Notes: a model not told the origin generated them from the sequence alone. A stretch of DNA of 64,000 bases from an uncultured Verrucomicrobiales bacterium (GCA_937928735.1 CALFVF010000027.1:1-64000), one strand, 5' to 3'. Counted from the stretch's first letter, positions 1-8,750 are shown. Program-made: numbers and translations.

Positions 1-445
1 CAGGTATATCAAGTTGTTAACCTCCTTGGTCGCTCCTTCACGGGAGCGCGGATTGAAACTTGAACACGGGGACAAGATCACCTTGGATTGGCAGTCGCTC
101 CTTCACGGGAGCGCGGATTGAAACCTTGAGGATGTCACCGATTTCATTCTCCCTGCGGTCGCTCCTTCACGGGAGCGCGGATTGAAACCACGAGATGCCA
201 GTCTTTGGATTAGAGGTAAAAAGTCGCTCCTTCACGGGAGCGCGGATTGAAACTCCATGCACTAGAGCCGCTCCTTTCGGTGGTAGGTCGCTCCTTCACG
301 GGAGCGCGGATTGAAACTGAGGCTATTTTTAGCTCTTGTTTTGATAATTTGTCGCTCCTTCACGGGAGCGCGGATTGAAACTGGTCTTTGGGGGACATGA
401 TTGCTCTGTATTTGGTCGCTCCTTCACGGGAGCGCGGATTGAAAC
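1..445 (+). CRISPR. CRISPR array, type I-C-like repeats, distal end
   Basis: Seven identical 31-nt repeats start at 29, 94, 158, 223, 287, 351 and 415. Each begins GTCGCTCC, contains the palindrome CTCC...GGAG, and ends GGATTGAAAC. Six complete spacers of 33-34 nt lie between them (60-93, 125-157, 189-222, 254-286, 318-350, 382-414). Bases 1-28 are the end of another spacer cut by the window edge. The ATTGAAAC end and repeat length fit type I-C. On that basis the array is read left to right, with the leader and probably the cas genes left of base 1. The last repeat is not degenerate and no leader-like sequence follows it. Confidence 0.97.
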
Positions 446-496
446 TAACATGCACCAATAACGTCCCACGCAGTAGAGAGCTTGCTACGCATAGAT

Positions 497-534
497 TATT
501 TACCCTCGTCATGGGGTTACATTAGTGGTAAATA
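497..534. repeat. 8-bp inverted repeat between CRISPR array and next gene
   Basis: TATTTACC (497-504) and GGTAAATA (527-534) form an 8-bp perfect inverted repeat with a 22-nt loop, 10 bp before the ATG at 544. It could be a weak terminator for the array transcript or an operator for the downstream gene. The sequence does not decide. Confidence 0.4.
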
Positions 535-543
535 GATACACGT

Positions 544-2217
544 ATGTTACGAGATATTATTTTCACATGTGCGCTCACTTCTCTTGTCGCTCACGCAGAA
601 ACCTTTCTTGTGACAAGTCTCGCAGATTCTGGGACTGGCTCTCTGCGTGAGGCCATCTCTCTGGCCAATGCTACACCTCTGGAAGATACGATTCGTTTTG
701 CTCCTGGCTTCACTGGGACGATCACTCTCTCCTCTACACTCACCTCTAGTGCTCCGATTCGTATTGAGGGCTTCGAGGGTTCTCAGGCTATTACGATTAG
801 TGGTAATGACAATGTCCGTGTCTTTCGTCTTAATCGAGGGCCTTCTCATCTTTCTCATCTAACAATTCAGAATGGGCGCACCACTCTGGGTGGTGCCAAT
901 ATTCGTGCCTTTGGTGATCTAGAGCTGATTTCTTGCAGAATTCTTAATGGTCAGGCAACCGCTCTAAGCGGAACGAACAATAATTCTCAGAATGCTGACG
1001 GTGGTGGGATCTTTCACTCTGGTGGAAACTTACTGATTGATTCGTGTGTCATCCAGGGGAACAGCACCATTGGTGGGTTCTCTCAAGGTGGAGGACTCTA
1101 CACCCAGCTAGGTACGGTAACTATCCGTCGAAGCCGCATCATTGAAAACACCACAAACGGTACTGTAGCCGAGGGTGGTGGTATTGGTTCTCGATCAACG
1201 ATGACGATTGAGAATAGCGAGATTGCAGATAATGAAACTCTCGCGAGCTCTTCTGGCGGAGGAGGGATTTACACAGATACAGATATCACTCTCACACAGT
1301 GCACGATTTCCTCTAATGTGGTGGGTGCTACGACTGGTATCAGTGGCTATAGTGTCGGTGGTGCCTTTGCCAGTGTGGGAGGAGACGCTACCTTTGTTAG
1401 CTGCACAATCACTGCCAACAGCGCTCCACCAGGGATGGGCCAGGGTGCTGGAATCTCCAGCCTCAGTGGTGGTGTTCTTTCTTTTGAAAACTGTATTGTG
1501 GCAGGTAATTCCGGGGCTGACTTAGACACCATTCCAGGAAGGTCTGTGCTCTACAGGGACAATAGATCTAACATTTTTGGACGTGTGGAGAATACAGTTC
1601 TCAATACTCTGAGTAACCGAGATTCGTCGAGCCAATATGCTGTTAGTGATCCGAGGCTCAGCGCCCTCGACTTCCATGGAGGCATGACTCGGTCTCATGT
1701 TCCCCTCCTCAATAGTCCTGTACTTGATGCTAGCCTATCTATACTGAGTCACAGCATTGACCAACGTGGTGCCAACTACCCACGCCTCAGTGGAGATGCA
1801 CCAGATATAGGAGCCATTGAGCGACAAACTCTCCAAGACAGTGATAATGACGGACTCCCAGATGCGATTGAATCTCTCATTCCTGATCTAGCAACGAGTG
1901 ATGGCGACCTCGATAACGATGGTGTTTCTGACCTTCTCGAATACAGTTTCCTTGGTACTGCGGCTATCGCCGATCCTGCCATTTTCCCAAATTCTAGTAT
2001 TCGTCTATCGCCTGGCTTCTCTACTTCAGTGGACTTTTCTCCTAGCCCAGCTCGTGAGTACCGCCTCTTAACTAGTGATGACTTGATCTCCCCCTTTGTG
2101 CCTCTTGAGAATGATTTTATTCGATTTTTGGACAGTAGTTCTGCGAGCTTTGAGACTCCGACTCTCACTTCACAGAGATTCTTCCGTGTTGAGGCTAGGG
2201 TGATTGCAGAACCTTAA
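544..2217 (+). CDS. secreted beta-helix protein with choice-of-anchor Q region
   Basis: 557 aa. A signal peptide (about residues 1-18, ending AHA) is followed by a CSLREA-like start (SGTGSLREAI) and Gly/Asn-rich repeats with a regular spacing of ISG/IEN/ITAN strands, typical of a right-handed parallel beta-helix. Near residues 380-430 the pattern NSPVLDAS...DQRGA...DIGAIE matches the choice-of-anchor Q module. A thrombospondin-3-like calcium-binding stretch (DSDNDGLPD, DGDLDNDGVSD) follows. The C-terminus (YRLLTSDDL...RFFRVEA) resembles the C-terminal sorting-type domain common in Verrucomicrobiota. The protein is probably surface-bound or secreted. Its ligand is unknown; beta-helices often bind or cut polysaccharides, but no catalytic signature was seen. 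Confidence 0.85.
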   Translation: MLRDIIFTCALTSLVAHAETFLVTSLADSGTGSLREAISLANATPLEDTIRFAPGFTGTITLSSTLTSSAPIRIEGFEGSQAITISGNDNVRVFRLNRGPSHLSHLTIQNGRTTLGGANIRAFGDLELISCRILNGQATALSGTNNNSQNADGGGIFHSGGNLLIDSCVIQGNSTIGGFSQGGGLYTQLGTVTIRRSRIIENTTNGTVAEGGGIGSRSTMTIENSEIADNETLASSSGGGGIYTDTDITLTQCTISSNVVGATTGISGYSVGGAFASVGGDATFVSCTITANSAPPGMGQGAGISSLSGGVLSFENCIVAGNSGADLDTIPGRSVLYRDNRSNIFGRVENTVLNTLSNRDSSSQYAVSDPRLSALDFHGGMTRSHVPLLNSPVLDASLSILSHSIDQRGANYPRLSGDAPDIGAIERQTLQDSDNDGLPDAIESLIPDLATSDGDLDNDGVSDLLEYSFLGTAAIADPAIFPNSSIRLSPGFSTSVDFSPSPAREYRLLTSDDLISPFVPLENDFIRFLDSSSASFETPTLTSQRFFRVEARVIAEP

Positions 2218-2277
2218 ATACGCGGCTTTCTTCTTTGATAAAATGGTCTACACTGCACTACGTTGATCCACTATTTT

Positions 2278-3111
2278 ATGATGAAATTACTTCTTTGCTT
2301 TTTACTCCTTCTTTGTGCGGCCTGTACTTCTACTTTCCCACCAGAGACTCCAACCACCACTGCTTCTCTCTCACTACCTTCTAAGAATTCTGCTGTCACT
2401 CGCTTTCTCGCTACTGCTGCTAATCGTCACGGGCTCGTTGACTACACTCAACTCGCTGAGTCCCCAAAAGAGTTAGAACTAGCGTACAGCGAAATCGCCT
2501 TGTACTCTCCTGAGTCTCACCCTGAACGATTCCCTACCCAAGAGGCTCGACTTTCTTACTGGATCAATGCGTACAATGTGGTCGCCATTTATGCAGTCAT
2601 GCAACACTACCCGATTGATTCGGTACAAGATTACCGACCTCTCTCTCCCTATTCACTCTTCGCGGGTGGAGGCTTCTTCGCGAGCCAAAAGTTTCTTTTC
2701 GGACAAAAGGCCTATAGTCTCTACGAGTTAGAAAATAAGGTGATTCGCAAGCAATTTACCGACCCTCTCTTCCACTTCGGGCTCAACTGCGCCTCACATA
2801 GCTGCCCTGTTCTCAGGCGTGGGGCTTACACGCCGGAAAACATAACAAAACAATTAGAGCAACAAAATAAGTTATTTCTCAATTCTGATAGAGGAATGGT
2901 GATCGATCATGATCAGCAGACCATTTCCATTTCTTCCATATTTAAGTGGTATGAGGAGGACTTCACTTCAGCTGGAGGATCACTGGCTTTTATAGAGCGC
3001 TACTATTCTAACAAAAATGAATTCCAACAAGCATTGCAAGCTGGCTATGATCTTAAGCACTTATCTTATGATTGGTCGCTAAATGCTCGGGACTCCCCTG
3101 CTGCGCACTAA
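2278..3111 (+). CDS. DUF547 domain lipoprotein
   Basis: 277 aa from the ATG at 2278; an in-frame TTG at 2263 is possible but less likely. The N-terminus is a lipoprotein-type signal (LLLLCAAC). The rest is a DUF547 domain, recognised by LVDYTQL, RLSYWINAYNVVAIYAV, YELENKVIRKQF and the Cys/His-rich FGLNCASHSCPVL. The function of DUF547 is unknown. The Cys/His cluster hints at a metal site or a cysteine-based fold. The last 59 bp overlap the 3' end of the radical SAM gene on the opposite strand, so the two mRNAs are complementary at their ends. Confidence 0.85.
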   Translation: MMKLLLCFLLLLCAACTSTFPPETPTTTASLSLPSKNSAVTRFLATAANRHGLVDYTQLAESPKELELAYSEIALYSPESHPERFPTQEARLSYWINAYNVVAIYAVMQHYPIDSVQDYRPLSPYSLFAGGGFFASQKFLFGQKAYSLYELENKVIRKQFTDPLFHFGLNCASHSCPVLRRGAYTPENITKQLEQQNKLFLNSDRGMVIDHDQQTISISSIFKWYEEDFTSAGGSLAFIERYYSNKNEFQQALQAGYDLKHLSYDWSLNARDSPAAH

Positions 3112-4426
3112 TATTGAGCCGATCTAGTTTTTCTCGAATCCCTGCGGCATTCATTTCGCACATCGATACGAGCTCTCCGTCCACAGGCACTTTAAAGGTG
3201 CAAGCTTGTAGACGCTCTTGACCTAAAGGTGTCTTGAGTTCCGCTGGCGACATGAAGTTATGGATGATAAACAAGAATGGTTGTAGTCGCGGCCATTCCT
3301 TTTTACGTAGGATCTGATAGATTACCTGCTTCAGCTTTGGGCGTTCACTCCATAGTCGATATAGACTATAATTGAGAGTTTGGATCAGAAACTTCGGACG
3401 GCGCAGACACACAGTCATTAAGGGCGCTACGTTCTCCCACCATGGTCGCGCCCAGTTCAGCTGAGAACCTATAGTGTCGATGGCGCGTGACAGCATCTGC
3501 TGATCTCTGCGATTTCCTTCTCTAACGCCTTCAAAGATAATCCAATCTCCCTCCCAAACAAACAAAATCAGGGGGACTAGGTTATTACAATCCGCGTGGC
3601 CGAACTGTAAAGGCTGGCGCTCAATACGCTGCCCGCACACTTCATCAATTCGCTCCCACAGTCCCTCTTTCTCTATGCCTTCCTGACTTGATCTCGTGCG
3701 GCCAACTCCTGCCATGGGAAGAAAGCTCAATAGACGAAAGGCATCTGAGTTCGCAAAAAACCACCGCGTAATCTCACTCACTTCAGAGAGGTTTGACTCA
3801 GTCACAGTCACAGTTGAGGCAGCGACAAGTGGCTTCCCTGTTTCATGCCTTACTCGGCGAATCAGCCTCGCAAAGTCATCTCGCACTGCGTGCAGATCCG
3901 TTTCACTCATCTTACTATGTGTTCCCCTACGCCCGCGCTGAGTCGTGTCAATATGGATACTAATTTTCTCAAGTCCATACTCACTGACCAGACTCGTCAA
4001 ATATTCTGGCTCGTCAAGAAAGCGCTGTCCATGTGACATCACCATAGGATCAAGCCCTATGCTCAAGGCATAGCTCACGATTCGACCGAGCTTCTCTAAG
4101 GGGAGCAGAGTCACCTCTCCGGCAGTGATCTGTACTTTCCCACCTACACCAAGTGCAGCGCGAATCTCATCTAACTGATCTTTCACATCGGCAAAGGGGA
4201 GTGGCTCTGTCTTATTGGCCTCTTTGCCCAGATAGCAGCATGTGCATGAGAAATTACAACGCTCCATGACATGGTGCGTTGCTGAGCAGGATACCGCTGT
4301 TTTACCCGCCAACTGGCGATTCGTACGCAAGGACTCGGGAAAGCCCTCCCAGCGTTTCGCTAAGAGCTCGGCTTTTTGCGCGCGCTCTGCTTGGTGAAAG
4401 AAGCCAGTTTTTAAATCATGAAACAC
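3053..4426 (-). CDS. radical SAM domain protein
   Basis: 457 aa, apparent GTG start at 4426. Cys57, Cys61 and Cys64 (CNFSCTCC) form the CX3CX2C motif that binds the [4Fe-4S] cluster and SAM. It is preceded by MER and followed by the glycine-containing strand QITAGEVTLLPLE, as in radical SAM barrels. The C-terminal third contains further cysteines (CTFKVPV, SMCEMN) that could bind a second cluster, as in SPASM/twitch proteins. The substrate cannot be told: no peptide or cofactor precursor gene is adjacent. The 3' end overlaps the convergent DUF547 gene. Confidence 0.8.
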   Translation of the reverse strand: MFHDLKTGFFHQAERAQKAELLAKRWEGFPESLRTNRQLAGKTAVSCSATHHVMERCNFSCTCCYLGKEANKTEPLPFADVKDQLDEIRAALGVGGKVQITAGEVTLLPLEKLGRIVSYALSIGLDPMVMSHGQRFLDEPEYLTSLVSEYGLEKISIHIDTTQRGRRGTHSKMSETDLHAVRDDFARLIRRVRHETGKPLVAASTVTVTESNLSEVSEITRWFFANSDAFRLLSFLPMAGVGRTRSSQEGIEKEGLWERIDEVCGQRIERQPLQFGHADCNNLVPLILFVWEGDWIIFEGVREGNRRDQQMLSRAIDTIGSQLNWARPWWENVAPLMTVCLRRPKFLIQTLNYSLYRLWSERPKLKQVIYQILRKKEWPRLQPFLFIIHNFMSPAELKTPLGQERLQACTFKVPVDGELVSMCEMNAAGIREKLDRLNISAQQGSPEHLATNHKISA

Positions 4427-4511
4427 AGAGGTAAGAGCGGTACAAAACCACTCTATTCCCTGAGTTCACTCCACTAAAAACATATGACCCCTCTCACCTG
4501 TAAGAGCTTAT

Positions 4512-5951
4512 TTAGGCCAATGTGTAATGATCCGCCCACTCACTCCTAGGAGCTGGCCCATCTAGCAAGGCATTGGCTGTGTCATTGCCGATAAAACGCT
4601 TCGTCTTGGGATCAAATTCTAGATCAACATTCAACCGCTCAGCGATCATGCCAATATTCAATGTCTGGGTAAGCTCCCCTGCTCGACTAAAAGGTGACCC
4701 CGTCTGCGAGTTTCCCATCACCGCCTGCACAAAGCTCTCAAAGTGATTTAGCTCAGGTTCGTGCAGAGCCATCACTTCAGCAAACTCTTCCATCTTCACC
4801 TGCGGGAAAAGCCGTGATGGTCTCTCATGGTGCGCACGCTCCACGAGGAAATCTCCTTGCTTACGGTGGAGTAGTGTACCAGTTCTTACTGGTTTAGGCA
4901 CTTTCTTAGAGCCATCGGCACTGATGTCAGCATAGCGCTCATCAATTGCTGGTAGGTAGTCTTTTCCACCGGCTTTCCAGTGAAGCTGGAGAGCTGGAAG
5001 TGACTCTCCACGCTCTGGGAAATCAAACATGATTTCTGTACTCAGCGGGAAAATGGTCTCATTAAAATCCCCGAGTGCCAATGGTCTGATTCTAGTCGGC
5101 AGCCCTAAGTTAAGGTAATCATGGGCAAAATCAATAATATGGGCGCCCCAGTCACCAAACATACCACTCCCGTAGAGGTGAAATCCACGCCAATCAAATG
5201 GATGATAGAGGGGATGAAACGGCTTTTTCTCACATGGCCCACACCAGAGATCCCAGTTCTTTAAGCCTGCTGGTGGCTGCTGTGCCACAGGATAATCTGA
5301 AATACGTCCATCCGCCTTCATGAACCAGAGAGCCGGGGACTTCCATGCTTCAATCTTAACAACATCATTCATCAGCCCAGCTGAAACCATCTGTTTAAAC
5401 TGACTCGCTCCTGCTGAGGTGTGCCCCTGATTACCCATTTGGGTCACAACCTTATACTTCTTTTCCGCTCGCATGAGAATCTCTGCTTCCCTAAACGTGT
5501 GAGTGAGTGGCTTTTCCACATACACATGCTTGCCCAGAGACATCGCCTGAATCGCCGCTGTAAAATGCGTATGATCTGGAGTGGCGACACTCACGGCATC
5601 AATGTCAGCAGACATCGTATCAAACATCTCGCGGAAGTCATGGAAGCGCTTCGCCTTCGGATAAGCGTTCAACATCTTAGCGACGTCCTTGGGATTCTCA
5701 AAGTCCACATCGACAAGAGCCACCGGAGTCGCCCTACCTTTCTGACATAAAGATGGAATCACCTTAGTCCCTCTACCACCAACACCAATACAGGCGAGAT
5801 TTAATCTCTGACTAGGTGGCAGCTGGGGATTCGCAGAAGAACGAGCACTTGTGAGATAAGCAGGGATAAAGGTGAATCCAAATCCCGCGGAGATAGAAGA
5901 TTTTAGAAAGTCGCGCCTCGATGTATTCTGTGCAGATTGTTTATGTTTCAT
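4512..5951 (-). CDS. Gfo/Idh/MocA family oxidoreductase, Tat-exported
   Basis: 479 aa. The N-terminus carries a twin-arginine signal (SRRDFLKSS, residues 11-19) followed by a hydrophobic stretch. The Rossmann fold is marked by CIGVGGRGTKVI, and the family motif EKPLTHT supplies the conserved lysine. The C-terminal dimer domain includes the region GMFGDWGAHIIDFAHDYL. Members are NAD(P)-dependent dehydrogenases or glycosidase-like enzymes acting on sugars; Tat-exported forms are very numerous in Planctomycetota and Verrucomicrobiota. It probably folds with its cofactor in the cytoplasm and acts in the periplasm. It is a single gene with about 230 bp of spacer on its 3' neighbour side; the substrate is unknown. 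Confidence 0.9.
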   Translation of the reverse strand: MKHKQSAQNTSRRDFLKSSISAGFGFTFIPAYLTSARSSANPQLPPSQRLNLACIGVGGRGTKVIPSLCQKGRATPVALVDVDFENPKDVAKMLNAYPKAKRFHDFREMFDTMSADIDAVSVATPDHTHFTAAIQAMSLGKHVYVEKPLTHTFREAEILMRAEKKYKVVTQMGNQGHTSAGASQFKQMVSAGLMNDVVKIEAWKSPALWFMKADGRISDYPVAQQPPAGLKNWDLWCGPCEKKPFHPLYHPFDWRGFHLYGSGMFGDWGAHIIDFAHDYLNLGLPTRIRPLALGDFNETIFPLSTEIMFDFPERGESLPALQLHWKAGGKDYLPAIDERYADISADGSKKVPKPVRTGTLLHRKQGDFLVERAHHERPSRLFPQVKMEEFAEVMALHEPELNHFESFVQAVMGNSQTGSPFSRAGELTQTLNIGMIAERLNVDLEFDPKTKRFIGNDTANALLDGPAPRSEWADHYTLA

Positions 5952-6196
5952 GCAGTCTAGATCTATTTAAGTGAATGCGGTCTTATACCAATGAAGAAAA
6001 CCAACTTATCTGATTCTATTTTAAGTATTTACGATTCTACTCTAGCACTACCTAAACGATCAGCACAACCTCTGATGGCATTCAAAACACCTTCGTTTTT
6101 GTTCCACCTCTTCTCCAATTTGTCTTATTCCATAAATCGACTCTAACTCAATCTAGCCGTTTGAGCTGAACCATCAAATGACTCTACTCACACAAG

Positions 6197-6234
6197 AAAA
6201 AAGGCGATTCCCATGCAGGAATCGCCTTTTTAAA
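6197..6234 (-). terminator. rho-independent terminator of the rplL operon
   Basis: A 9-bp stem, GGCGATTCC (6203-6211) with GGAATCGCC (6218-6226), has a 6-nt loop and a run of six U on the minus-strand transcript. It starts about 20 bp past the rplL stop. It shows that the operon ends here rather than running into rpoBC. Confidence 0.9.
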
Positions 6235-6256
6235 ATCTCGAGTGAAATCGTAGTGA

Positions 6257-6634
6257 CTACTTGAGAGTGATCTTAGCACCAGCTTCTTCGAGGCCTTTCT
6301 TGGCTTCTTCAGCAGCATCTTTGTCAAGACCTTCAGCAATGACAACTGGAGCAGACTCAACAAGCTTCTTAGCGTCAGCAAGACCAAGGCCAGAAACAAC
6401 ACCGCGAACGGCCTTGATCACAGCGATCTTGTTACCACCAGCTTCAGTGAGTTCTACGTTGAAGTCAGTCTTCTCTTCAGCAGCTTCTCCACCACCTGCA
6501 GCAGCAGGAGCAGCGACAGCAGCAGCAGCGGCAGCAGAAACGCCCCAAGCTTCTTCAAGGTTCTTTACGAGTTCGGCAGCTTCAAGAACAGTTAATGTTC
6601 CGAGCTCTTCAGCAATTTTAGCAATATCAGCCAT
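6257..6634 (-). CDS. rplL: 50S ribosomal protein L7/L12
   Basis: 125 aa, the normal family length. The N-terminal dimerisation helices (residues 1-35) are followed by an Ala/Gly-rich hinge (about 36-55) and a C-terminal domain with KIAVIKAVR and [14 protein letters not shown], the surface that recruits translation factors such as EF-Tu and EF-G. It is the last gene of the ribosomal operon, separated from rplJ by a 162-nt structured spacer and followed by a strong terminator. Confidence 0.98.
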   Translation of the reverse strand: MADIAKIAEELGTLTVLEAAELVKNLEEAWGVSAAAAAAVAAPAAAGGGEAAEEKTDFNVELTEAGGNKIAVIKAVRGVVSGLGLADAKKLVESAPVVIAEGLDKDAAEEAKKGLEEAGAKITLK

Positions 6635-6667
6635 TGTATTCTATGTGTATTTGTTAGGTTTCGTCGT

Positions 6668-6760
6668 GACCGGAGCACCCGGTCGTTTCAGTTCTTCAGC
6701 CGAAGTTCCGACGAGGAACCAAGGTTGGTTATCAGGCAGCACAAGTTACCTTAGGCTGCC
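6668..6760 (-). promoter_or_regulatory. series of stem-loops in the rplJ-rplL intercistronic region
   Basis: The 162-nt gap between rplJ and rplL holds consecutive short inverted repeats: GGCAGC/GCTGCC (6735-6740 with 6755-6760), GTTCC/GGAAC (6705-6709 with 6715-6719), CTTC/GAAG (6694-6697 with 6702-6705) and GACCGG/CCGGTC (6668-6673 with 6679-6684, 5-nt loop). The middle two share one base and may be alternatives. The structures could regulate or process the rplL message, or allow its higher expression. Whether L10/L12 binds them is inference. Confidence 0.5.
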
Positions 6761-6796
6761 ATCTGTTCAGATTGTGTAGAGTCTTGTCTGTTCTCT

Positions 6797-7306
6797 TTAT
6801 TCTCCCTCGAACTTGGCCTTGACCACGCGAGCAAGCGAGGCAGCTGGTTCGTTGATTGTACGCACAAGCTTGGTGGCAGGTGCGTTGATAACAGAAAGAA
6901 GTTGAGAGAGTAGAACCTCGCGAGAAGGCAGATCAGCCAAGGCCGTTACCTGTGCAGCGTCGAGCACGTCTCCATCAAGGATCCCTGCCTTAAAAGCAGC
7001 CTTTGATGCCGCCTTACCGAAGTCTTTCACTGCCTTAGCGGCAGCACAAACATCGTTCTCACCTGTGACAAACGCTGTCTGGCCTTTGAGCACATCACTG
7101 ATGTCTGGTAGGCCCGCTTCTTTAATCGCATTACGCATGTAGGTATTCTTCGCTACATGGCACTCTGCTCCATTTTCTCTGAGATTCTTACGCAGTGCTT
7201 CAAACTCAGTCACTGTCATTCCGTTGTAGTCAACAACGAGAACGAACGGAGAGGCGTTTACGCGCTCTAAGAGCTCGTCGATGATGATCTTTTTATCTGG
7301 ATTCAT
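6797..7306 (-). CDS. rplJ: 50S ribosomal protein L10
   Basis: 169 aa. The N-terminal rRNA-binding domain is seen in KKIIIDELLERVNASPFVLVVDYNGMTV and LRKNLRENGAECHVAKNTYMRNAI. The C-terminal helix binds L7/L12 dimers to form the ribosomal stalk. A clear AAGGAG lies 6-7 nt before the ATG. The spacer to rplA is only 21 nt, too short for the long L10-binding leader usually found upstream of rplJ. Confidence 0.97.
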   Translation of the reverse strand: MNPDKKIIIDELLERVNASPFVLVVDYNGMTVTEFEALRKNLRENGAECHVAKNTYMRNAIKEAGLPDISDVLKGQTAFVTGENDVCAAAKAVKDFGKAASKAAFKAGILDGDVLDAAQVTALADLPSREVLLSQLLSVINAPATKLVRTINEPAASLARVVKAKFEGE

Positions 7307-7327
7307 TAGTTTCTCCTTCGTTTCAAA

Positions 7328-8029
7328 TTATGCCTTTGAGTACACGCCTGTTTCAAGGGCGAGACCTGGATTCATAGTCGAGGCAATTGTTACATTTTGA
7401 ATGTAATTCCCCTTAGCGGATGCCGGCTTGGCTTTCACTACACTCTCAATGAGAGCATTCACATTCTCAGCGAGCTTGTCTGCTTCAAATGAGCTCTTAC
7501 CAATAGCAGCTGAGACATTTCCGTTCTTATCGAGCTTATAATCGATACGACCAGCCTTCACCTCATTGATTGCTTTTGCAGTGTCTTCGGTTACTGTGCC
7601 TGTCTTAGGGTTTGGCATGAGGCCACGGGGTCCGAGTACACGTGCGATTTTACGCACTGAAGCCATGGCATCTGGTGTCGCAATAGCGACATCAAATTCT
7701 GTCCAGCCACCTTGGACTTCCTTAATCAAGTCATCGAGACCGACCTTGTCTGCTCCTGCAGCTTCCGCAGCACTTGCAGCATCACCTGTTGCGAAAACAA
7801 CAACACGGACTTCTTTACCAGTGCCGTGAGGAAGAGCCACTGAGCCACGAACCATCTGGTCGCTCTTGCGTGGATCAACTCCGAGTTTAAAAGAAAGTGT
7901 GACAGTCGGGTCAAACTTTGGTGCAGGGAAGCCTTTGAGAGCTCCGATTGCGTCTGTAAGGGCATACTGCTTGTCGGTATCGACCATGGCAGCTGCCTTC
8001 TGATAGCGTTTACTTGGTTTTCTAGCCAT
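7328..8029 (-). CDS. rplA: 50S ribosomal protein L1
   Basis: 233 aa, full length. Family hallmarks are FDPTVTLSFKLGVDPRKSDQMVRGSVALPHG, the stretch ARVLGPRGLMPNPKTGTV and the C-terminal TIASTMNPG. L1 binds 23S rRNA at the E-site stalk and in many bacteria represses its own mRNA. It is separated from rplK by about 207 nt holding a terminator-like hairpin and a possible pseudoknot, so it may have its own control. Confidence 0.98.
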   Translation of the reverse strand: MARKPSKRYQKAAAMVDTDKQYALTDAIGALKGFPAPKFDPTVTLSFKLGVDPRKSDQMVRGSVALPHGTGKEVRVVVFATGDAASAAEAAGADKVGLDDLIKEVQGGWTEFDVAIATPDAMASVRKIARVLGPRGLMPNPKTGTVTEDTAKAINEVKAGRIDYKLDKNGNVSAAIGKSSFEADKLAENVNALIESVVKAKPASAKGNYIQNVTIASTMNPGLALETGVYSKA

Positions 8030-8090
8030 TCTATTAGTGGTTTGCAGTCTAGCGGATCGGCTATGACCCTCCTGCTTGTTTCTAGCTTTA

Positions 8091-8122
8091 CCCTCCCTTG
8101 CGGATGAGCGCGGAGGGGCAAG
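8091..8122 (-). promoter_or_regulatory. possible H-type pseudoknot in the rplA leader
   Basis: On the transcript (minus) strand the order is CTTGC, CCCTCC, a 10-nt loop, GCAAG, GGAGGG. CTTGC pairs with GCAAG (5 bp; 8118-8122 with 8097-8101) and CCCTCC pairs with GGAGGG (6 bp; 8112-8117 with 8091-8096). The two helices interlock, the topology of an H-type pseudoknot; alternatively they are two competing hairpins. It lies about 60 nt before the rplA ATG. A regulatory role is inference. Confidence 0.4.
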
Positions 8123-8173
8123 TTCTACATTTTCTAATGAAAGTCAAGAGAATTCTAGACTTTCGAGAGAGCA

Positions 8174-8218
8174 CAAAAAAACTCCAACCTGCTCTTTTAT
8201 GCAACTTGGAGTATTTTT
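8174..8218 (-). terminator. terminator or attenuator between rplK and rplA
   Basis: ACTCCAA (8206-8212 on the minus strand) pairs with TTGGAGT (8181-8187) across an 18-nt loop, followed by seven U on the transcript. It lies about 20-60 nt after the rplK stop. Either rplK is terminated separately, or this is a partial terminator that lowers rplA-rplL expression. Confidence 0.6.
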
Positions 8219-8236
8219 TGTAAGAACAGACTCTGT

Positions 8237-8662
8237 TTAGTCTGCGATGAGTACACCCATCTGGCGGCATGATCCCTCGATGATACGAGCAGCGGCCTCT
8301 GGTGTATTGGCATTAAGATCAGGCATCTTGAGGTTCACAATCTCCATGAGCTGATCACGAGTGATTGTCGCTACCTTCTTCTTATTTGGCTCACTAGATC
8401 CAGAAGCGATCTTAGCGACTTTCTTGATAAGCACAGCTGCAGGTGGCTGCTTTGTAACAAAATCAAAGGAAGCGTCCTTGTAGACTGTGATGACAACAGG
8501 AAGAAGATCTCCAGCTTGCTTTTGAGTCGCAGCATTGAAGTCCTTACAGAACGCCATAATGTTAACTCCAGCCTGACCGAGTGCAGGGCCTACTGGTGGA
8601 GATGGATTTGCCTGACCCGCCTGGATCTGTAATTTTAGGATTTGTTTTACTTCCTTAGCCAT
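8237..8662 (-). CDS. rplK: 50S ribosomal protein L11
   Basis: 141 aa, full length. Typical regions are [35 protein letters not shown] and the C-terminal GTPase-centre rRNA-binding domain with [14 protein letters not shown]-like sequence. L11 with 23S rRNA forms the factor-binding centre used by EF-G and sensed by RelA. It lies 88 bp downstream of nusG; that gap contains an A/T palindrome (around 8731-8751). Confidence 0.97.
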   Translation of the reverse strand: MAKEVKQILKLQIQAGQANPSPPVGPALGQAGVNIMAFCKDFNAATQKQAGDLLPVVITVYKDASFDFVTKQPPAAVLIKKVAKIASGSSEPNKKKVATITRDQLMEIVNLKMPDLNANTPEAAARIIEGSCRQMGVLIAD

Positions 8663-8750
8663 AATTCACTAATTGTTTGATATAATATTATTTTTGTCGT
8701 GCCGCGGTAGCGAATTGTCGCCACCCATACCAGAAATTTTTAAAAAATTT

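Noticed and set aside
446-478. Sequence after the last repeat as a seventh full spacer
   Set aside because: No repeat follows within spacer distance, so it is flanking DNA rather than a spacer.
6261-6779. 172-codon Ala/Ser-rich open frame opposite rplL
   Set aside because: Antisense shadow of the Ala-rich rplL gene.
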